A DNA stretch of 64,000 bases, from positions 21,698,965 to 21,762,964 of the forward strand of contig CM033106.1 of NCBI GenBank assembly GCA_019321725.1, in the 5' to 3' direction. The stretch is from Paulownia fortunei. Taxonomy: Eukaryota; Streptophyta; Magnoliopsida; Lamiales; Paulowniaceae. The notes below the pieces were generated by a model, which saw nothing but the letters and a program-made list of their open reading frames with translations, was not told the origin of the DNA and made no database searches. Position 1 is the first letter of the stretch; every line of letters begins with the position of its first letter. Shown one piece after another: positions 44,641-56,100 of the stretch. The position numbers and the translations under genes are program-made.

Positions 44641-45139
44641 TAGGAACTATGATTATCTATCTTTCTTTTATTTTGTTGAACATGGAAAAAAGAGTTATAG
44701 GGATTAATAGAATATAAACCATTCATCAATATGTCAGAGGTAATCAGAACTGAATCTTTAAAAATGGAACAACTTCCATGTTTTATTAAAAAAGTAAAAC
44801 CTTCTCCATCCGAAACAGGAATGGAGATAATGTTCTTAACAATCTCTAAAATATAAAGACAAATGTTAAAAACTAAAACTACTCCATTTCCTAAAACTAA
44901 GTTGACACTACCTATGGCTAATGCAGCAACCTTTGCTCCATTCCACAGCAGCACGACTGTCTCTCCTCTACTTAGCTTTCTACTTCTTATCATCACCTGC
45001 AAATCATTGGAAAGATGAGACCCACACCCGGTATCCAATACCCAAGAAGAATCATTAACTGATAAGTTAACTTCAACAAAATAAAAACCTGAACTCTTTA
45101 GGCTCACAAGGTACTCCTTGTAGTTCCTCTTCTATTACC
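44641..45139 (-). pseudogene. copia-3 protease and GAG-pre-integrase
   Basis: Frame 45107-44640 opens 'MSLKSSGFYFVEVNLSVNDS' then 'WVLDTGCGSHLSNDLQVM', with the catalytic Asp-Thr-Gly kept, 'GSVNLVLGNGVVLVFNICLY' and 'GLYSINPYNS'. It is one of the longest undamaged frames of the element (155 codons). The pre-integrase 'LGH' block falls after the stop at 44640, on the left side. Confidence 0.85.
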
Positions 45140-45907
45140 CAGGTCTGCCGTAGTAGTAGCACTTATCATCGGTCTTATTAGAACACTGAAGATGCCATAT
45201 GTTGGCTTTATACCTTTGGATTTTAAGGAATGCTTTCATTTTCCCTTGTTTCTCTTGGGCTTTGTAGCCTTTGAGTTGGATGAGGATCCAACAAGCATGA
45301 CCGACTTGTCTTTCTTCATGGTGGACTCAACCATCTTCAATATGTTAACTAGCTCAACTAGGCTATTTTGTATTTTTTGCATGTTGAAGTTAACAACGAA
45401 GGTGTCAAATGATGGAGGCAAAGACTGTAGGATGAGATCTAAATAGAGGTTGTTATCCATAACAACTCCAAGCGACTCGAGCCTTTCAATCAGGCCTATC
45501 ATCTTCAATCCATGGTCATAGACTGAAAAGCCCTCCATCATACATGTCTTGAAAAACTCTTTGGAGATCTGATATCTCGCTTGCCTAGTATGTTCACCAT
45601 ACAACTCTTGTAAGTGAACACAGATATCATGCGCATGCGCATATACCTCGTGTTGCCTCTACAACTTGTTTGACATCGATGTCATCATATAGCATCGCAC
45701 TTGCAGATTATCATCAACTAATTTGTTATAATCCGTAAGCTCCTCCTTACTGGCATCTTCCGGCGAGGCCAACTGCAGGATCACATCAAGTATGTAATCC
45801 CTCTTTTTGGACTATAGAACAATCCAAAGGTTCCTTAACCAATCGACATAATTGGGACTAGTTAATTTATTAGCTTTCAGAATTTATGTAAGTGGATTTT
45901 TAGCCAT
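45140..45907 (-). pseudogene. copia-3 gag (UBN2 type)
   Basis: Minus-strand Met at 45907 begins 'MAKNPLT' followed by 'ILKANKLTSPNYVDWLRNLW' after a stop, then 'DYILDVILQLASPEDASKEE', and frame 45604-45236 with 'MYGEHTRQARYQISKEFFKT', 'IERLESLGVVMDNNLYLDLI' and 'MLVGSSSNSKATKPKRNKGK'. The zinc knuckle region (about 45210-45140) reads 'CSNKTDDKCYYYGRPG', with some Cys kept. Start chosen because it matches the standard 'Met-Ala-x-Asn-Pro-Leu-Thr' opening. Confidence 0.87.
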
Positions 45908-47500
45908 TTATAGACAATCTACAAATATAAATGATGCAGACATTCTTTCAAAATCATATTCATTTATAACAAGTTCTTAAGTAATAAATATCTCCCATTA
46001 TTTTTTTCGAATTCCATCACCCCTAATGGTAAGTCGGGAAATATTATTTCCTAGTGGGCTTGAGGCTCGATCAATATATCGTATGCCTCAATTTTATGAG
46101 CCCATAAAACATATTGAAAGGTAGTTAACTTTTAATAATTGTATCTCCATTACTTTTAACAATTGTATCTCCATATAACCTTCAAGATTTTTTACATCAC
46201 TACTTCCCATGCACCCCAATTTTATGAGCTCATATGGTACTAAGTGTCAAGCTAGACCCATCAAACCTCCATGTAGATGGAGCATCAAATCATTCCATGA
46301 CTCATGGCCAATGTAGAGACGAGTCCATCCCATGGCATCACCATACTTAGTAGAGATCATAGTTTTTCATTACAGAGTCATTCCACAACTCATGTCCAAT
46401 GACAAAGTAATGTAGCATCATCGTGTCAACTACTTTTGATGATAGGCATGGATTATTGGGCCCAACCTAATTTTGTCCATATTTGCTTGAAATCATAATT
46501 CAAAAATTCCTTTACTTGATTTTTAGTTCAAGTAGGGTATTTATTTTAACCAAGACCTCATTAATTTTAATCTTGATTTATTTAATAAATTGACAAGCAA
46601 ATCAATTAAATAAACCCTATGTATGCATCTAATACATACATAATGCAGATGATCATGGGCCATTCCTGTGCCATTCATGTGAGCAAAAAATGAATTTAGG
46701 TCAATCTAAGGGCAATAGAATGGAAATAGAAACTAATTTCTATTACATGATTATATCTCATACATTCATAGGTCTTCTCTTGATTCTTCTTCTTGGTCCT
46801 TCTTCTTGTCCACCAAAAAGTAAAAAGAAAAACCTCACCCTATTCTACTCTCATTCAAAATATAAAGTACATAAAAGGAAAGAATAAGAGACTCTCAGGC
46901 CTCATTTCAAAAACCCAAAGATAGATGAGTCCAATCACGTTAGTTCAAATGGCTCCATGATCATCCCATATATACTAATAAATACATCACATGAATTTAT
47001 TAAAACAAGCAAATTTACCATCCTTTTAAGTTGTAATTTCATAACTTGGGATAAAATCTTGATTTTTTAACCCTTTTTCAAAATTTTAAAATTAACATTT
47101 TAATTATAAAATTAAAAAATTGAATTTTGCAATCCAACACGATGAGAATGTCCATCATCCCTACACATTGCACGTATGGTATGCCGCTGGCGCGCGCAGT
47201 GCATTGCTGACACACTATCAGTAGTTACACGTGCTGTCAACACTCGTGTGGGTTGCCACGCTATGCGTGCTGCTGGCAGCATGTGCAGCAATGTGCTGTC
47301 GGCGCACACAGGCTGCCCAATATTTGGCAACATATAGCCGGTGTGCGTGGGCTGCCTAGCGTCGTGGCATGTAATTATTTTTTCTTTTGATCGAATCAAA
47401 TTCAATCATACATATTCTGTTTAACAATTAAATTAATTGCAAAATAATTTTATCCCAATCAGAATTACAATAAATCAATCAGAATTTAATAATTAAATTC
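45908..47500 (-). other. copia-3 5' leader and unresolved flank
   Basis: No coding motif. A sharply GC-richer block (47110-47380) with inverted repeats stands out from the AT-rich surroundings. No copy of the LTR seen at 40309-41984 and no tRNA-Met primer site was found to the right of gag, so the 5' LTR is missing or displaced. A minus-strand 97-codon open frame (47405-47112) lies on the GC block but shows no domain. Confidence 0.5.
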
Positions 47501-48295
47501 ACAGGCATAAATCGAAGACATCTCACGTATGGATACAGAGAGGGTTCTTTCTCTTATTTATCAATTCCTTTTTTCTATTTCAGTTTCATTCATACGATAT
47601 TTCAAAACTTGTCTATGGGTTTTCCTATGCCAGTCATGAGCTAAATTCTAGTTTCTATGGGTTGATATAGCCAAAGTTAGATCCTATGCTTTGAGATTTT
47701 AATCTATCAACTTTTAAGTTTTCAATTTAATTGGGCTATTTATTTTTATTGCATCTTGATTACTTAATCAATAATCTAGATTGTTTGGCGTATCAAATTC
47801 TACACTCGAGAGAGGAAAATTAGTACATCGCCATAGGAGAGCACAACTTAGGAATTCATAAAGTCACAAGGCTTATGAATCATTTGAAGTCTTGTGAGAG
47901 AATTCATTGAACTGGATAGGGTTTCAATTAGGGATTTTTATAGAGATATCAAAATTTGGATTAAAATTCATAACCACTTGGCATTTGAGAGAGGAAGTTG
48001 ATGATTTTAGAAACTCTTACCTTATAAATTGTTGGCTGGAAAAATTGATAGATTGGATTGATAAACATAGGCAAAAACTAGTCATATCAAACCTTTATAA
48101 TTGATTATCCACTAAGTGTTTGATTAATTGCCTTAGTGAACTTTTTAGTTTAATTTTAGAATTTTTAGTTTATCAATTTATAACTTTTATTTGAATTATC
48201 TAGATAAAGTTAAGACTATTATAATTTCGGTACTTAGTGCGTATTTGATAACAATCCCTATAGAGATGACACTTGCGGTAGGATTTTCAATGAAC
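47500..48295 (+). repeat. Athila-2 5' LTR, 3' portion (left boundary uncertain)
   Basis: Sequence before the primer site has the ending typical of Athila/Calypso LTRs, with 'GTACTTAGTGCGTATTTGAT' and 'CCTATAGAGATGACACTTG' near 48228-48275. The left boundary cannot be fixed by eye because the other LTR lies outside the window. Confidence 0.55.
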
Positions 48296-48302
48296 AAGTT
48301 TT

Positions 48303-48320
48303 TGGTGCCGTTGTTGTGGA
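48303..48320 (+). other. Athila-2 primer-binding site (tRNA-Asp type)
   Basis: 'TGGTGCCGTTGTTGTGGA' corresponds to 'TGGCGCCGTTGTCGGGGA' with C-to-T type changes, located about 125 bases before the gag Met. Confidence 0.75.
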
Positions 48321-48427
48321 TTCTTTTCTTTTTAACATTAATATTGTTATTATGTAACCTTGATTTTAATCTAGATTTATTTTTTCTTGTTAGCAAGTTT
48401 TGTTTTGTTGTTGCATGTTAATTATTC

Positions 48428-48772
48428 ATGCGAAGAACTAAAAATGTTGAATTGCTTCCTTTTGATTCAAAAATCAAAAGAACATTTTGGGAACAAAGAG
48501 GAAGAGCAAGGATAACTAAAGTTCGAGTAATAGGGAATAACAACAACAATGATGAAAGTTTACCCATCCCACAACAACCATAAAGAGCAATTTAGGATTA
48601 TTTCAACTAACCATGAATCAAAATTATTCTGAAATAGTGCGCCAACCAACTAATGTAATCAACTTTGAGCTGAAACCTACACTCATTAGCATAGCAATTA
48701 GTTTGGGAAAAGTGTATTGGATGATTTGAATTCTCATCTCACTATGTTTCTGGAGATATGCAACACGATCAT
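48428..48772 (+). pseudogene. Athila-2 gag, first part
   Basis: Met at 48428, then 'FWEQRGRARITKVRVIGNNN', 'NVINFELKPTLISIAISLGK' (about 48650-48710) and 'MFLEICNTI' (48745-48770, frame-shifted). This is the standard Athila gag N-terminus ('Asn-Phe-Glu-Leu-Lys-Pro-x-Leu-Ile'). It is interrupted at 48772 by a complete nested Athila insertion and continues at 54233 with 'KMNRVSDEAIRLCLF'. Confidence 0.85.
48768..48772. repeat. Target-site duplication ATCAT (left)
   Basis: Pairs with ATCAA at 54228-54232 (4 of 5 identical). Removing the insert plus one copy restores the gag reading. Confidence 0.75.
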
Positions 48773-50576
48773 TGCTACAACGTTACGATTGCAAATCCAA
48801 GTGCAGGTTGTGTCAAGTAATAAATTTTTCGAGAGTCCGAGGTCAATCCATAGGGAAGTTGTTTGAAGTTTTTGGGTTTATATTTTTTAAAAGAGGGATA
48901 GAATATGGTTTAGATTATAAAGAAATAGTTATGTTGTAACTAATAATCAAAATAATAAAAGTATTGAGTATTAGAGATCCGCTCTTGAGTTTTGGATAGA
49001 TAAACGATTATTTATTATTATTTTATCTTTTCTAAATGCCACTATTGGAATCCATACATAATAAAGGTTCTAATGGAAATATTTTATCAAATAGCTCATG
49101 CATTAAGGTAATCATGATATTATCTTATTATTTGTAAATTATCTCTTAACACTATACTTGTTTATGGGATCAAATATTTATGCACTCATTTATCTACAAT
49201 ATATTAAGGTTTTACGTTAGCAGTCAGTGTAGTAGAATCATACATCAAGCTAAACGAACTCAAGAATTTGATGTGTCATTGGTGATACAAAAATAAAAAA
49301 TCACTACTAAACAAGAAGGGTTTTAACGCCAACACTTATTTATGGGATTAAATATTTATTCACATATTTGTTTACAACAAATCAATATTTCATGTTAGTA
49401 GTTGGTGTAATAGAACCATATAATAAACTAAATGAACCCACGTATTTGTTATGCCATTAGTGATACAAAAATCAAGAATTACCACTAAGCAATAAAGGTT
49501 TTAATGCTAACACTTATTTATGGGATTAAATATTTATGCACATATTTGTCTACAACAAATCAAGGTTTCACGTTAGTTGACAGTGTAGTAGAATTGTACA
49601 ATAAGCTAAATGAACCCAAGTATTTATTATACCACTGGTGATATATAAATCAAGAATCACCACAAAATCAGGAGAGTTTCAATCAAAAATTAAAACAATA
49701 ATAGAATACACCTGAACATTGTGAATCTTTATAACCGTTCCTCTTTCTCCATCAAGAGGTTCATCATTCTTATTAGTTAAATAAAATTTAGAAAGGCATA
49801 ATAAAAGTAGAACATACTAAAAATAGAAGAAAAACTAGAGAATACATTTCTATTGCTACTTGAAAACTTACATTACTACTAGAAAACTTAGCTTAAAGAA
49901 AGATAACAATAAAACTTTCTTTCCCCCTCTAAGGGTTTTTGTGTATTCTCAATGACATTCAAGAGCTCCTATTTATAGTAGAAGAGTGCCTGAATTGACA
50001 TCTCCACATTCACTCCAAATTTACTTCAAATATGCTCTAAATTCACATGTCCTTTTTAGATCCGATATTTTTGTCACATATGTTTCTCTATAGAATTAGC
50101 TGATTTTAGAAAAGTGATCAACATGAAAGATGTGTATTTATTTGTTAGCTTCATTTTCAACTTGAATCACCTAATTCTAACCATTAGGGAGAAAGTTATG
50201 CTTGATTTAAGAAAATATGTCAGCATAGATAGGTCTTTCCTAATATAATGTTTTGCTATAATCAAGGCTAAATTGGGCTGAGCTTCCAACAACAAAGTTG
50301 TAGTTCTGTCTCTTGATTTCTAATAGAAAAAAAACCTTAGGTCCATAGGGCTTTTAGATATGGAGTTATGCCAAAAATACCAAAACTGCACAAGTCTAGA
50401 AATATGTTTATTTTAAATTTAATGCAAACCCAACAATTACTTGCAAAGTTCAAGTGATTTTTTACATATATTTTGATCTATACTTGATGGACTTAGGCAA
50501 AAATAGTCCTTTTCTTCTAATTATGATGGTTTTTTGATCCAATAAAATATTATCTCCCAACTTACTCACAAAATGT
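48773..50576 (-). repeat. Nested Athila 3' LTR, truncated at its pol-side end
   Basis: Starts 'TGCTACAACGTTACGATTGC' and matches 52425-54227 through to about 50576 ('CTTACTCACAAAATGT'). The last 165 bp or so of the LTR are absent; pol sequence follows directly. It carries three units of the minisatellite of about 178 bp (49147, 49324, 49502). A TATA box on the minus strand is at 49967-49977. Confidence 0.88.
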
Positions 50577-51440
50577 GCGGGGACTAGTGGTATTTCTTTC
50601 TCACCCAAGTAAACATATTTAAGATGGTCTGAGATTGGTTTAATCTCTATTGTAGATGTTTGCACCATAGAAGGTACAAGCCTCTCATTAGATATTGGCA
50701 ATTTAACATAAAATATATCATACCTTGATTTTTTTAGCAATGAATCCAGCCCTATCACATCATTTTCCACACCCCCCAACATTTGCACATCCAACTTCTT
50801 TTCTTTCAAATCCTCCATAAGGAGATGTTTTTGTAAAGTAACTTCCACTCCATCCTTGCCAATGAACTCAAGCATTTGTTATGACTTGGGATCAATAATG
50901 CCAATTGTAGAAAAATATTCACGTCAGTAGGATATCTCATGGCTTAAAAAATATTATATTTTATAACCTCATCATCAAACTCCATAATAAAAATGTCACC
51001 ATGAACATCAATCTTAGCTTGGGATGTCTTCATGAATGATTTTTCCAAAAGAATGCCTAGAGTATTAGGGCATATGTCATCCTCCATCTTAAGAACATAA
51101 AAATTAGTAGGGAAAATAAATTCATTTACCTACATAAGAACATCTTCTACAACCCCTATTGGATATGCATTAGATCTATCAACCAATTGCATGATAACAC
51201 CAGTTTCTTTTAAAGGTCCTAGATTTAGATAAGAATAAATAGATATGGCATAACATTAATTGATGCTCCCAAATCTAACATGCATTTTTCAAATCTGGTC
51301 TTACCAATGGCACAAGGGATAGTAAAAGTGTTTGGATTCTTACACTTTGGAGAGAGTTTTCTTTAAAGAATCATTGAAACATTCTCCCCCACACTTACTT
51401 TTTCAACCCCCCTCAACTTCCATTTGTTAGTGCATAGCTC
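50577..51440 (-). pseudogene. Nested Athila protease and pol start (rest of pol deleted)
   Basis: The minus strand reads 'CMLDLGASINVMPYLF' (about 51285-51240), the Athila protease active site with catalytic Asp. It continues 'VIMQLVDRSNAYPIGVVEDV' and 'KIDVHGDIFIMEFDDEVIKY' (about 51020-50960). Frame 50875-50462 then has 'EIKPISDHLKYVYLGEKEIP', the linker before RT. The coding sequence ends abruptly at 50577 against LTR sequence. All of RT, RNase H and integrase are missing, so the element is internally deleted. Confidence 0.87.
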
Positions 51441-52400
51441 TTTGAGGAACTTAGCATATCGAGGCACCTATTTGATCGCATCAAGAAGAGGGATGTTTAC
51501 CTCCACTTTTTGAAAAGTCTCAAAGATCTTCTTTTCTTAGTCATTTTTCTTAGAATTTGCTAACCTACTAGGAAAAGGTAAAGGTGTTGCATAAGTATGA
51601 GAGAGAGGCTTAGAAGTGGTTACCAACTTTAGATTCTTCTTAGGATGAGTCTTGTCAACAACTTGAGGTTGAGAAGGAAATTTACCTTTTTCATGAGTAC
51701 ATAGAGAAATTATCAATGTTGAAAGTGTGCTTTTGATCTCATTGATTGCTTGTGAAGTCTGGTTGTTGATATTTGTTTGTGCATGCATAAATTCTTGCAA
51801 AATTTCCTCATGAGATTTTATATGTGGATTTGGATAAGAAGAAAAGTTTGGTGGCTTTTGTGAATATAGTGATTGTGCACGATTCTTATCTTGCCAACTA
51901 AAATTAGGATGATTTTTCCATTATGGATTTAAGTTTTAGAATATGGAGAATGAAAAGGCTTTTTGAATGTGTTCATGTCATTTGTTTGTGCTGAAATATT
52001 TGGGCATTTATTAGTGGACTGTCCCACAGGTTCGCAATTGCTATAAACTTCTTCATCTGAACCATGGAAATTACGAAGTAAATGGATCATAGCTGGTTTG
52101 AATCAAAATTTATTTGCATTAAGAGGAAAAATAAAACAAGAATGAAAAGAATTTCAAGAAGGTTGTAAGTAATAACACATGATACGTGTCTGTTGATTGT
52201 CATTTTTATCCTGGATACTTTTATTTTTAGACATGGTGGAAGAGACTCAAACAAATTTTCAAACAAAGTTTCAGAATTATTTCTAACTAAACAATGAGAA
52301 TTATGATTACGATACTATATGAATATATAATCGTAAAGAAAACAAACACACAATTTTTGCAAAGGGAAAATATTTACAAACCTAAATACTTACCTTGCAT
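51441..52400 (-). pseudogene. Nested Athila gag
   Basis: Minus strand: 'KNKSIQDKNDNQQTRIMCYY' (52236-52175), then a large internal loss, 'NHPNFSWQDKNRAQSLYSQK' (about 51915-51855), 'LQEFMHAQTNINNQTSQAIN' (51798-51740) and a Lys/Pro-rich tail with 'KKNLKLVTTSKPLS'. It is closely related to Athila-1 gag and supplies the template showing that the two Athila-1 gag pieces (6603 and 12440) belong together. The central gag region with the Lys-Ala-Lys-x-Trp-Leu motif is deleted here between about 52040 and 52100. Confidence 0.82.
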
Positions 52401-52401
52401 T

Positions 52402-52421
52402 CCCCGACAACGATGCCAAAA
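52402..52421 (-). other. Nested Athila primer-binding site (tRNA-Asp type)
   Basis: Minus-strand 'TTTTTGGCATCGTTGTCGGGG' beside the LTR end at 52425. It is the clearest tRNA-Asp primer site in the window (canonical TGGCGCCGTTGTCGGGG). Confidence 0.85.
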
Positions 52422-52424
52422 ACT

Positions 52425-54227
52425 TGTTACAACTTTAAGATTGCAAACCCAAGTGCAAGTTGAGTCAAATAATAAATTTTTTGGAAGTCCGATGTCGAAT
52501 TACAGAGAAGTTGTTTGAAGTTTTTGGGTTTATATTTCTTAAAAGATGGGCTAAATATGGTTTAGATTATAAGAAAAATTTATGTTTTAACTAAGAAATC
52601 AACGTAATAAAAGTAGTGAGGATTAGGGATCTACTCTTAAGTTTTGGATAGAGGACCAATTATTTATTAATTTTTTTACCTCTTTTAAATACCACTATTG
52701 GAATCCATACACAATGAAGGTTTTAATGGAAAGATGTTATCAAATAGTTCATGCACTAGGGTAATCATGATATTGACTTATTGTTTGCAAATTATCTCTT
52801 AACACCAATACTTATTTATGGGATCAAGTATTTATGCACATCTTTGACTATAACAAATCAAGGTTTCACGTTAGCAGTCATTGTAGTAGAACCATACATC
52901 AAGCTAAATGAACCTAAGTATTTATTGTACTATTGGTGATACAAAAATCAAGAATCGCCACTAAACAAGAAGATTTTAACGCCAATACTTATTTGTTGGA
53001 TTAAGTATTTATGCACCTTTGTATATAATAAATCAAGGTTTCACATTAATTGTCGGTGTAGTAGAATTGTACAATAACCTAAATGAACCCAAGTATTTGT
53101 TATGTCATTGGTGATACATAAATCAATAATCAATACAAAATAAGGAGGGTTATAATCAAAAATTAAAATAATAATATAATACATCTGAATGTTATACACC
53201 TTTATAATTATTCATCTTCTTCCATCAAGAGGTTCATCATTTTTCGTCAACTAAATAAAATTTAGAAAGATATAATGAAAGTAGAAAAGACTAAAAAGAG
53301 AATAAAAACTAGAGAATGTATTTCTAATACTATTTGAAAACTTGCATTATTACTAGAAAACTTATCCTAGAGATAGACAATAATAAAACTTTATTTTTCT
53401 CTCTAAAGATTTTTTTGTGTTTTCAATGATATGTAAAAACTCCTATTTATAGCAAAAGGGTACCTAAATTAGCATCTCCAAATTCACTCCAAATGCACTC
53501 CAAATTTACTTCAAATATGCTCTAACTTTACATATCATTTTTAGATCCGACATTTGTCATATTTTTTCTCCATGAAATTAACTGATTTTGGAAAAGTGAT
53601 CAACATGAAACCTATGTATTTATCTATTAGCTTTATTTTTCAACTTAAATCACCTAATTCCAACAACTATAGAAAATGTTATGCTTTATTTAAGGAATTG
53701 TATTAGCATAGATAGATCATTTCCAATATACACACTTGGATAAATTTTCTACTATAATTGAGGTTGAATTAGTTTGAGCTTCCAATAGAAAAGTTGTAGT
53801 TCTATCTCTTATCTTTCAAATGATGTAAGATTCAGGTCTAAAGGGCTTTTTAACATAAAGTTATGCCCAAAATATGAAAACTTCACAAGTTTAGAAACAT
53901 GCTTATTTTGAATTTATTGCAAGCCCAACAATCACTTGCAAAGTCCAAGTGATTTCTTACATATAGTTTGATCTACCCATGATGGACTTAGGCAAAAATA
54001 GCCATTTTCTTCTAATTGTGATGCATATTTGATCCTATGAAATACTATCTCCCAACTTGCTCATGAAATGTCTTGTCTCTTTTGGTTTCATTTTAGTCCT
54101 TTTTTATCTCTTTTTGTTCATTGATTTGCTAATACAAAATATTAATAAAACTGTAATATTAACAAGAATAGCGCAATGAAAGTATAAAGGATTTGATACA
54201 AAAATATTTTAAATTATGCACTTATCA
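52425..54227 (-). repeat. Nested Athila 5' LTR
   Basis: On the minus strand it starts 'TGATAAGTGCATAATTTAAA' (54227) and ends '...CTTAAAGTTGTAACA' (52425). Length is 1803 bp. Two minisatellite units (52799, 52978). TATA box on the minus strand at 53441-53451. Confidence 0.9.
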
Positions 54228-54232
54228 ATCAA
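54228..54232. repeat. Target-site duplication ATCAA (right)
   Basis: Right-hand copy; see 48768-48772. Confidence 0.75.
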
Positions 54233-55660
54233 GATGAATAGGGTTTCAGATGAGGCTATTAGACTCTGTTTATTCTCATTCTCTCTAAGAGACAAGGCAA
54301 GATTGTGGCTATAATCTTTTGCGCCAGGAAGCATCGCTAACTGGAATAATTTGACTTAGAAATTCCTTGCTAAGTTATTCCCACCTAGCAAGACTCTTCA
54401 ACTAAAAAGTGAGATCACCCAATTCAAACAAATGGATTTTGAACCATTATATGAGGCATGGGAGCGATTCAAGGATCTTTTTGAGAAGATGCGCAACACG
54501 GTTATGAGGATTAACAATATATCTACAATGGAATGGTCAGACAAGGATAATCATAGATGCTACAGCTAGGGGTACTTTGATGTCTAAAATAGTAAATGAT
54601 GTATATATATACTGCTTGAAGAAATCGCAACCAATAGTTATCAGTGGCCTTTCGAAAGATCATCGTCAAGTAGGTAGCTTAGGTTCTTAAGCTAGATCCT
54701 TTGACTGCTTTTGTTGCACAAGTCTCTGCTCTATCTAATCAATTTGCTCATTGACCACCAATGGACCACTTCAAGCAATGGATACTACTGCACCTCCTTC
54801 TTTCAATCCACAAGAGTCTAATAAACAAGTAAACATTGTGAATAACAAGAACTTCAATTATAGAGACAATCAACTGCCAACTCACTGCCATCCGGGGATT
54901 CCTGACCATGAGAACTTGTCTTCTAGAAATAATAGGAATGTGCTCCAATCTCCTCTGGGCTACAACAATCCATCCAACTCTAATAACCAATGAGGTAAAA
55001 AAAATCCTTCAGAGGATATGTTTAGCACTTTCATTAGTGAGATAAGAGCTAGATTTAATCGTGATGAGCAACATTGAGAATCAGATGGATATTTAGCATT
55101 GAGTGTAGGAGCTTAAATGACTAGTGTAGGGCACAAATCAAGTCTTTGGAGATCCAAATCGAGTAATTGGCTATAATACCAAATGACCAACAACAAAAAG
55201 AATTTTTTTTACGTGATACCAAGGTCAACCCTAGAGAGAATTGCAAGGCAATACAACTTAGGAGTGGAGCTGAGTACAAAGGTCCTGAGTTGAAACAGTC
55301 TACTACCGATAGGCCTCACACTCCCTTACCCATTTAAAGTCCAGAGATGGGACCATCAAAAAAAGAGGAGATTTAGCATGATGAGCAAACAAGGGCTAAG
55401 AAGCCAAAATCTATTTCTAACTTTGAAACTCATTCTAATGTTAATGTTCCCCTCTCTTTCCTCAAAAATTTCAAAAAAAAAAAGTTAGATGCTAAATTTG
55501 GTAATTTTTTAGAATTTTTTTAAAAAATTCACATTAATATCCATTCTGCATATGCATTGGAGCAAATGCTAAATTACATAAAACTCATGAAAAATGTGTG
55601 TCAAGAAAGAGAAAATTGGTGGACTTTGAAATAGTCAAACTTACAGAGGAGTGTAGTGCT
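54233..55660 (+). pseudogene. Athila-2 gag, second part
   Basis: Resumes as 'KMNRVSDEAIRLCLFSFSLR' then 'DKARLWL' (54290-54310), 'KFLAKLFPPSKTLQLKSEIT' (about 54360-54418) and 'EAWERFKDLFEKMR'. The Asn/Pro-rich block is in frame 54751-54993 ('FNYRDNQLPTHCHPG', 'SSRNNRNVLQSPLGYNNPSN'). The 3' part (55330-55660) has the Lys-rich linker before protease. Multiple stops, for example near 54317, 54355 and 54690. Confidence 0.85.
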
Positions 55661-56100
55661 ATTATTCAGAAAAAGCTACATTAAAAATTAAAAGATCCAT
55701 GGAGTTTTACTATTCTTTGCACAATAGGCAGTTCTTTTTTTGATAAAGCACTTTGTGATCTTGGAGGAAGCATTAATTTGATGCTACTTTTGTTTTTAGA
55801 AAATTAGGTCTAGGAGAAGTAAAACCATCCACCATCACCTTGTAGCTTGCAGATAGGTCACTTACCTATCCCAAGAAGAGCGATTGAAGATGTCTTGGTG
55901 AAGGTGGATAAGTTATTTTTCGATAGAATTTGTGGTGCTTGACATGGAAGAAGATCAAGAGACTCATCTCATTCTTGGACAACCATTCCTTGCCACCGAT
56001 AGAGCGTTGATAAATGTGCAATGTGGGGAGTTGACTTTGAGAGTCAATGAAGGTCAAGGGTTGTTCAACATCTACCGAGCTATGCATTTTTAGGAAGAGC
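55661..56100 (+). pseudogene. Athila-2 protease
   Basis: '[20 protein letters not shown]' (about 55695-55752) leads to '[10 protein letters not shown]' (55752-55780), the Athila protease motif with the catalytic Asp kept and Ala replaced by Gly. 'RAIEDVLVKVDKLFF' (55875-55920) and 'TIPCHR' fragments follow in shifted frames. Frameshifts near 55780, 55850 and 55920 break it. Confidence 0.82.

Noticed and set aside
45192..45446. Plus-strand 84-codon frame with hydrophobic start
   Set aside because: Antisense of copia-3 gag, which has recognisable family residues.
47112..47405. 97-codon minus-strand frame on the GC-rich block
   Set aside because: No domain; Cys/Arg/His-rich composition follows from GC content, and the position is a retroelement leader.
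48191..48421. 76-codon plus-strand hydrophobic frame at the Athila-2 LTR/PBS
   Set aside because: Overlaps the LTR end and primer site; no domain; hydrophobicity reflects T-rich DNA.
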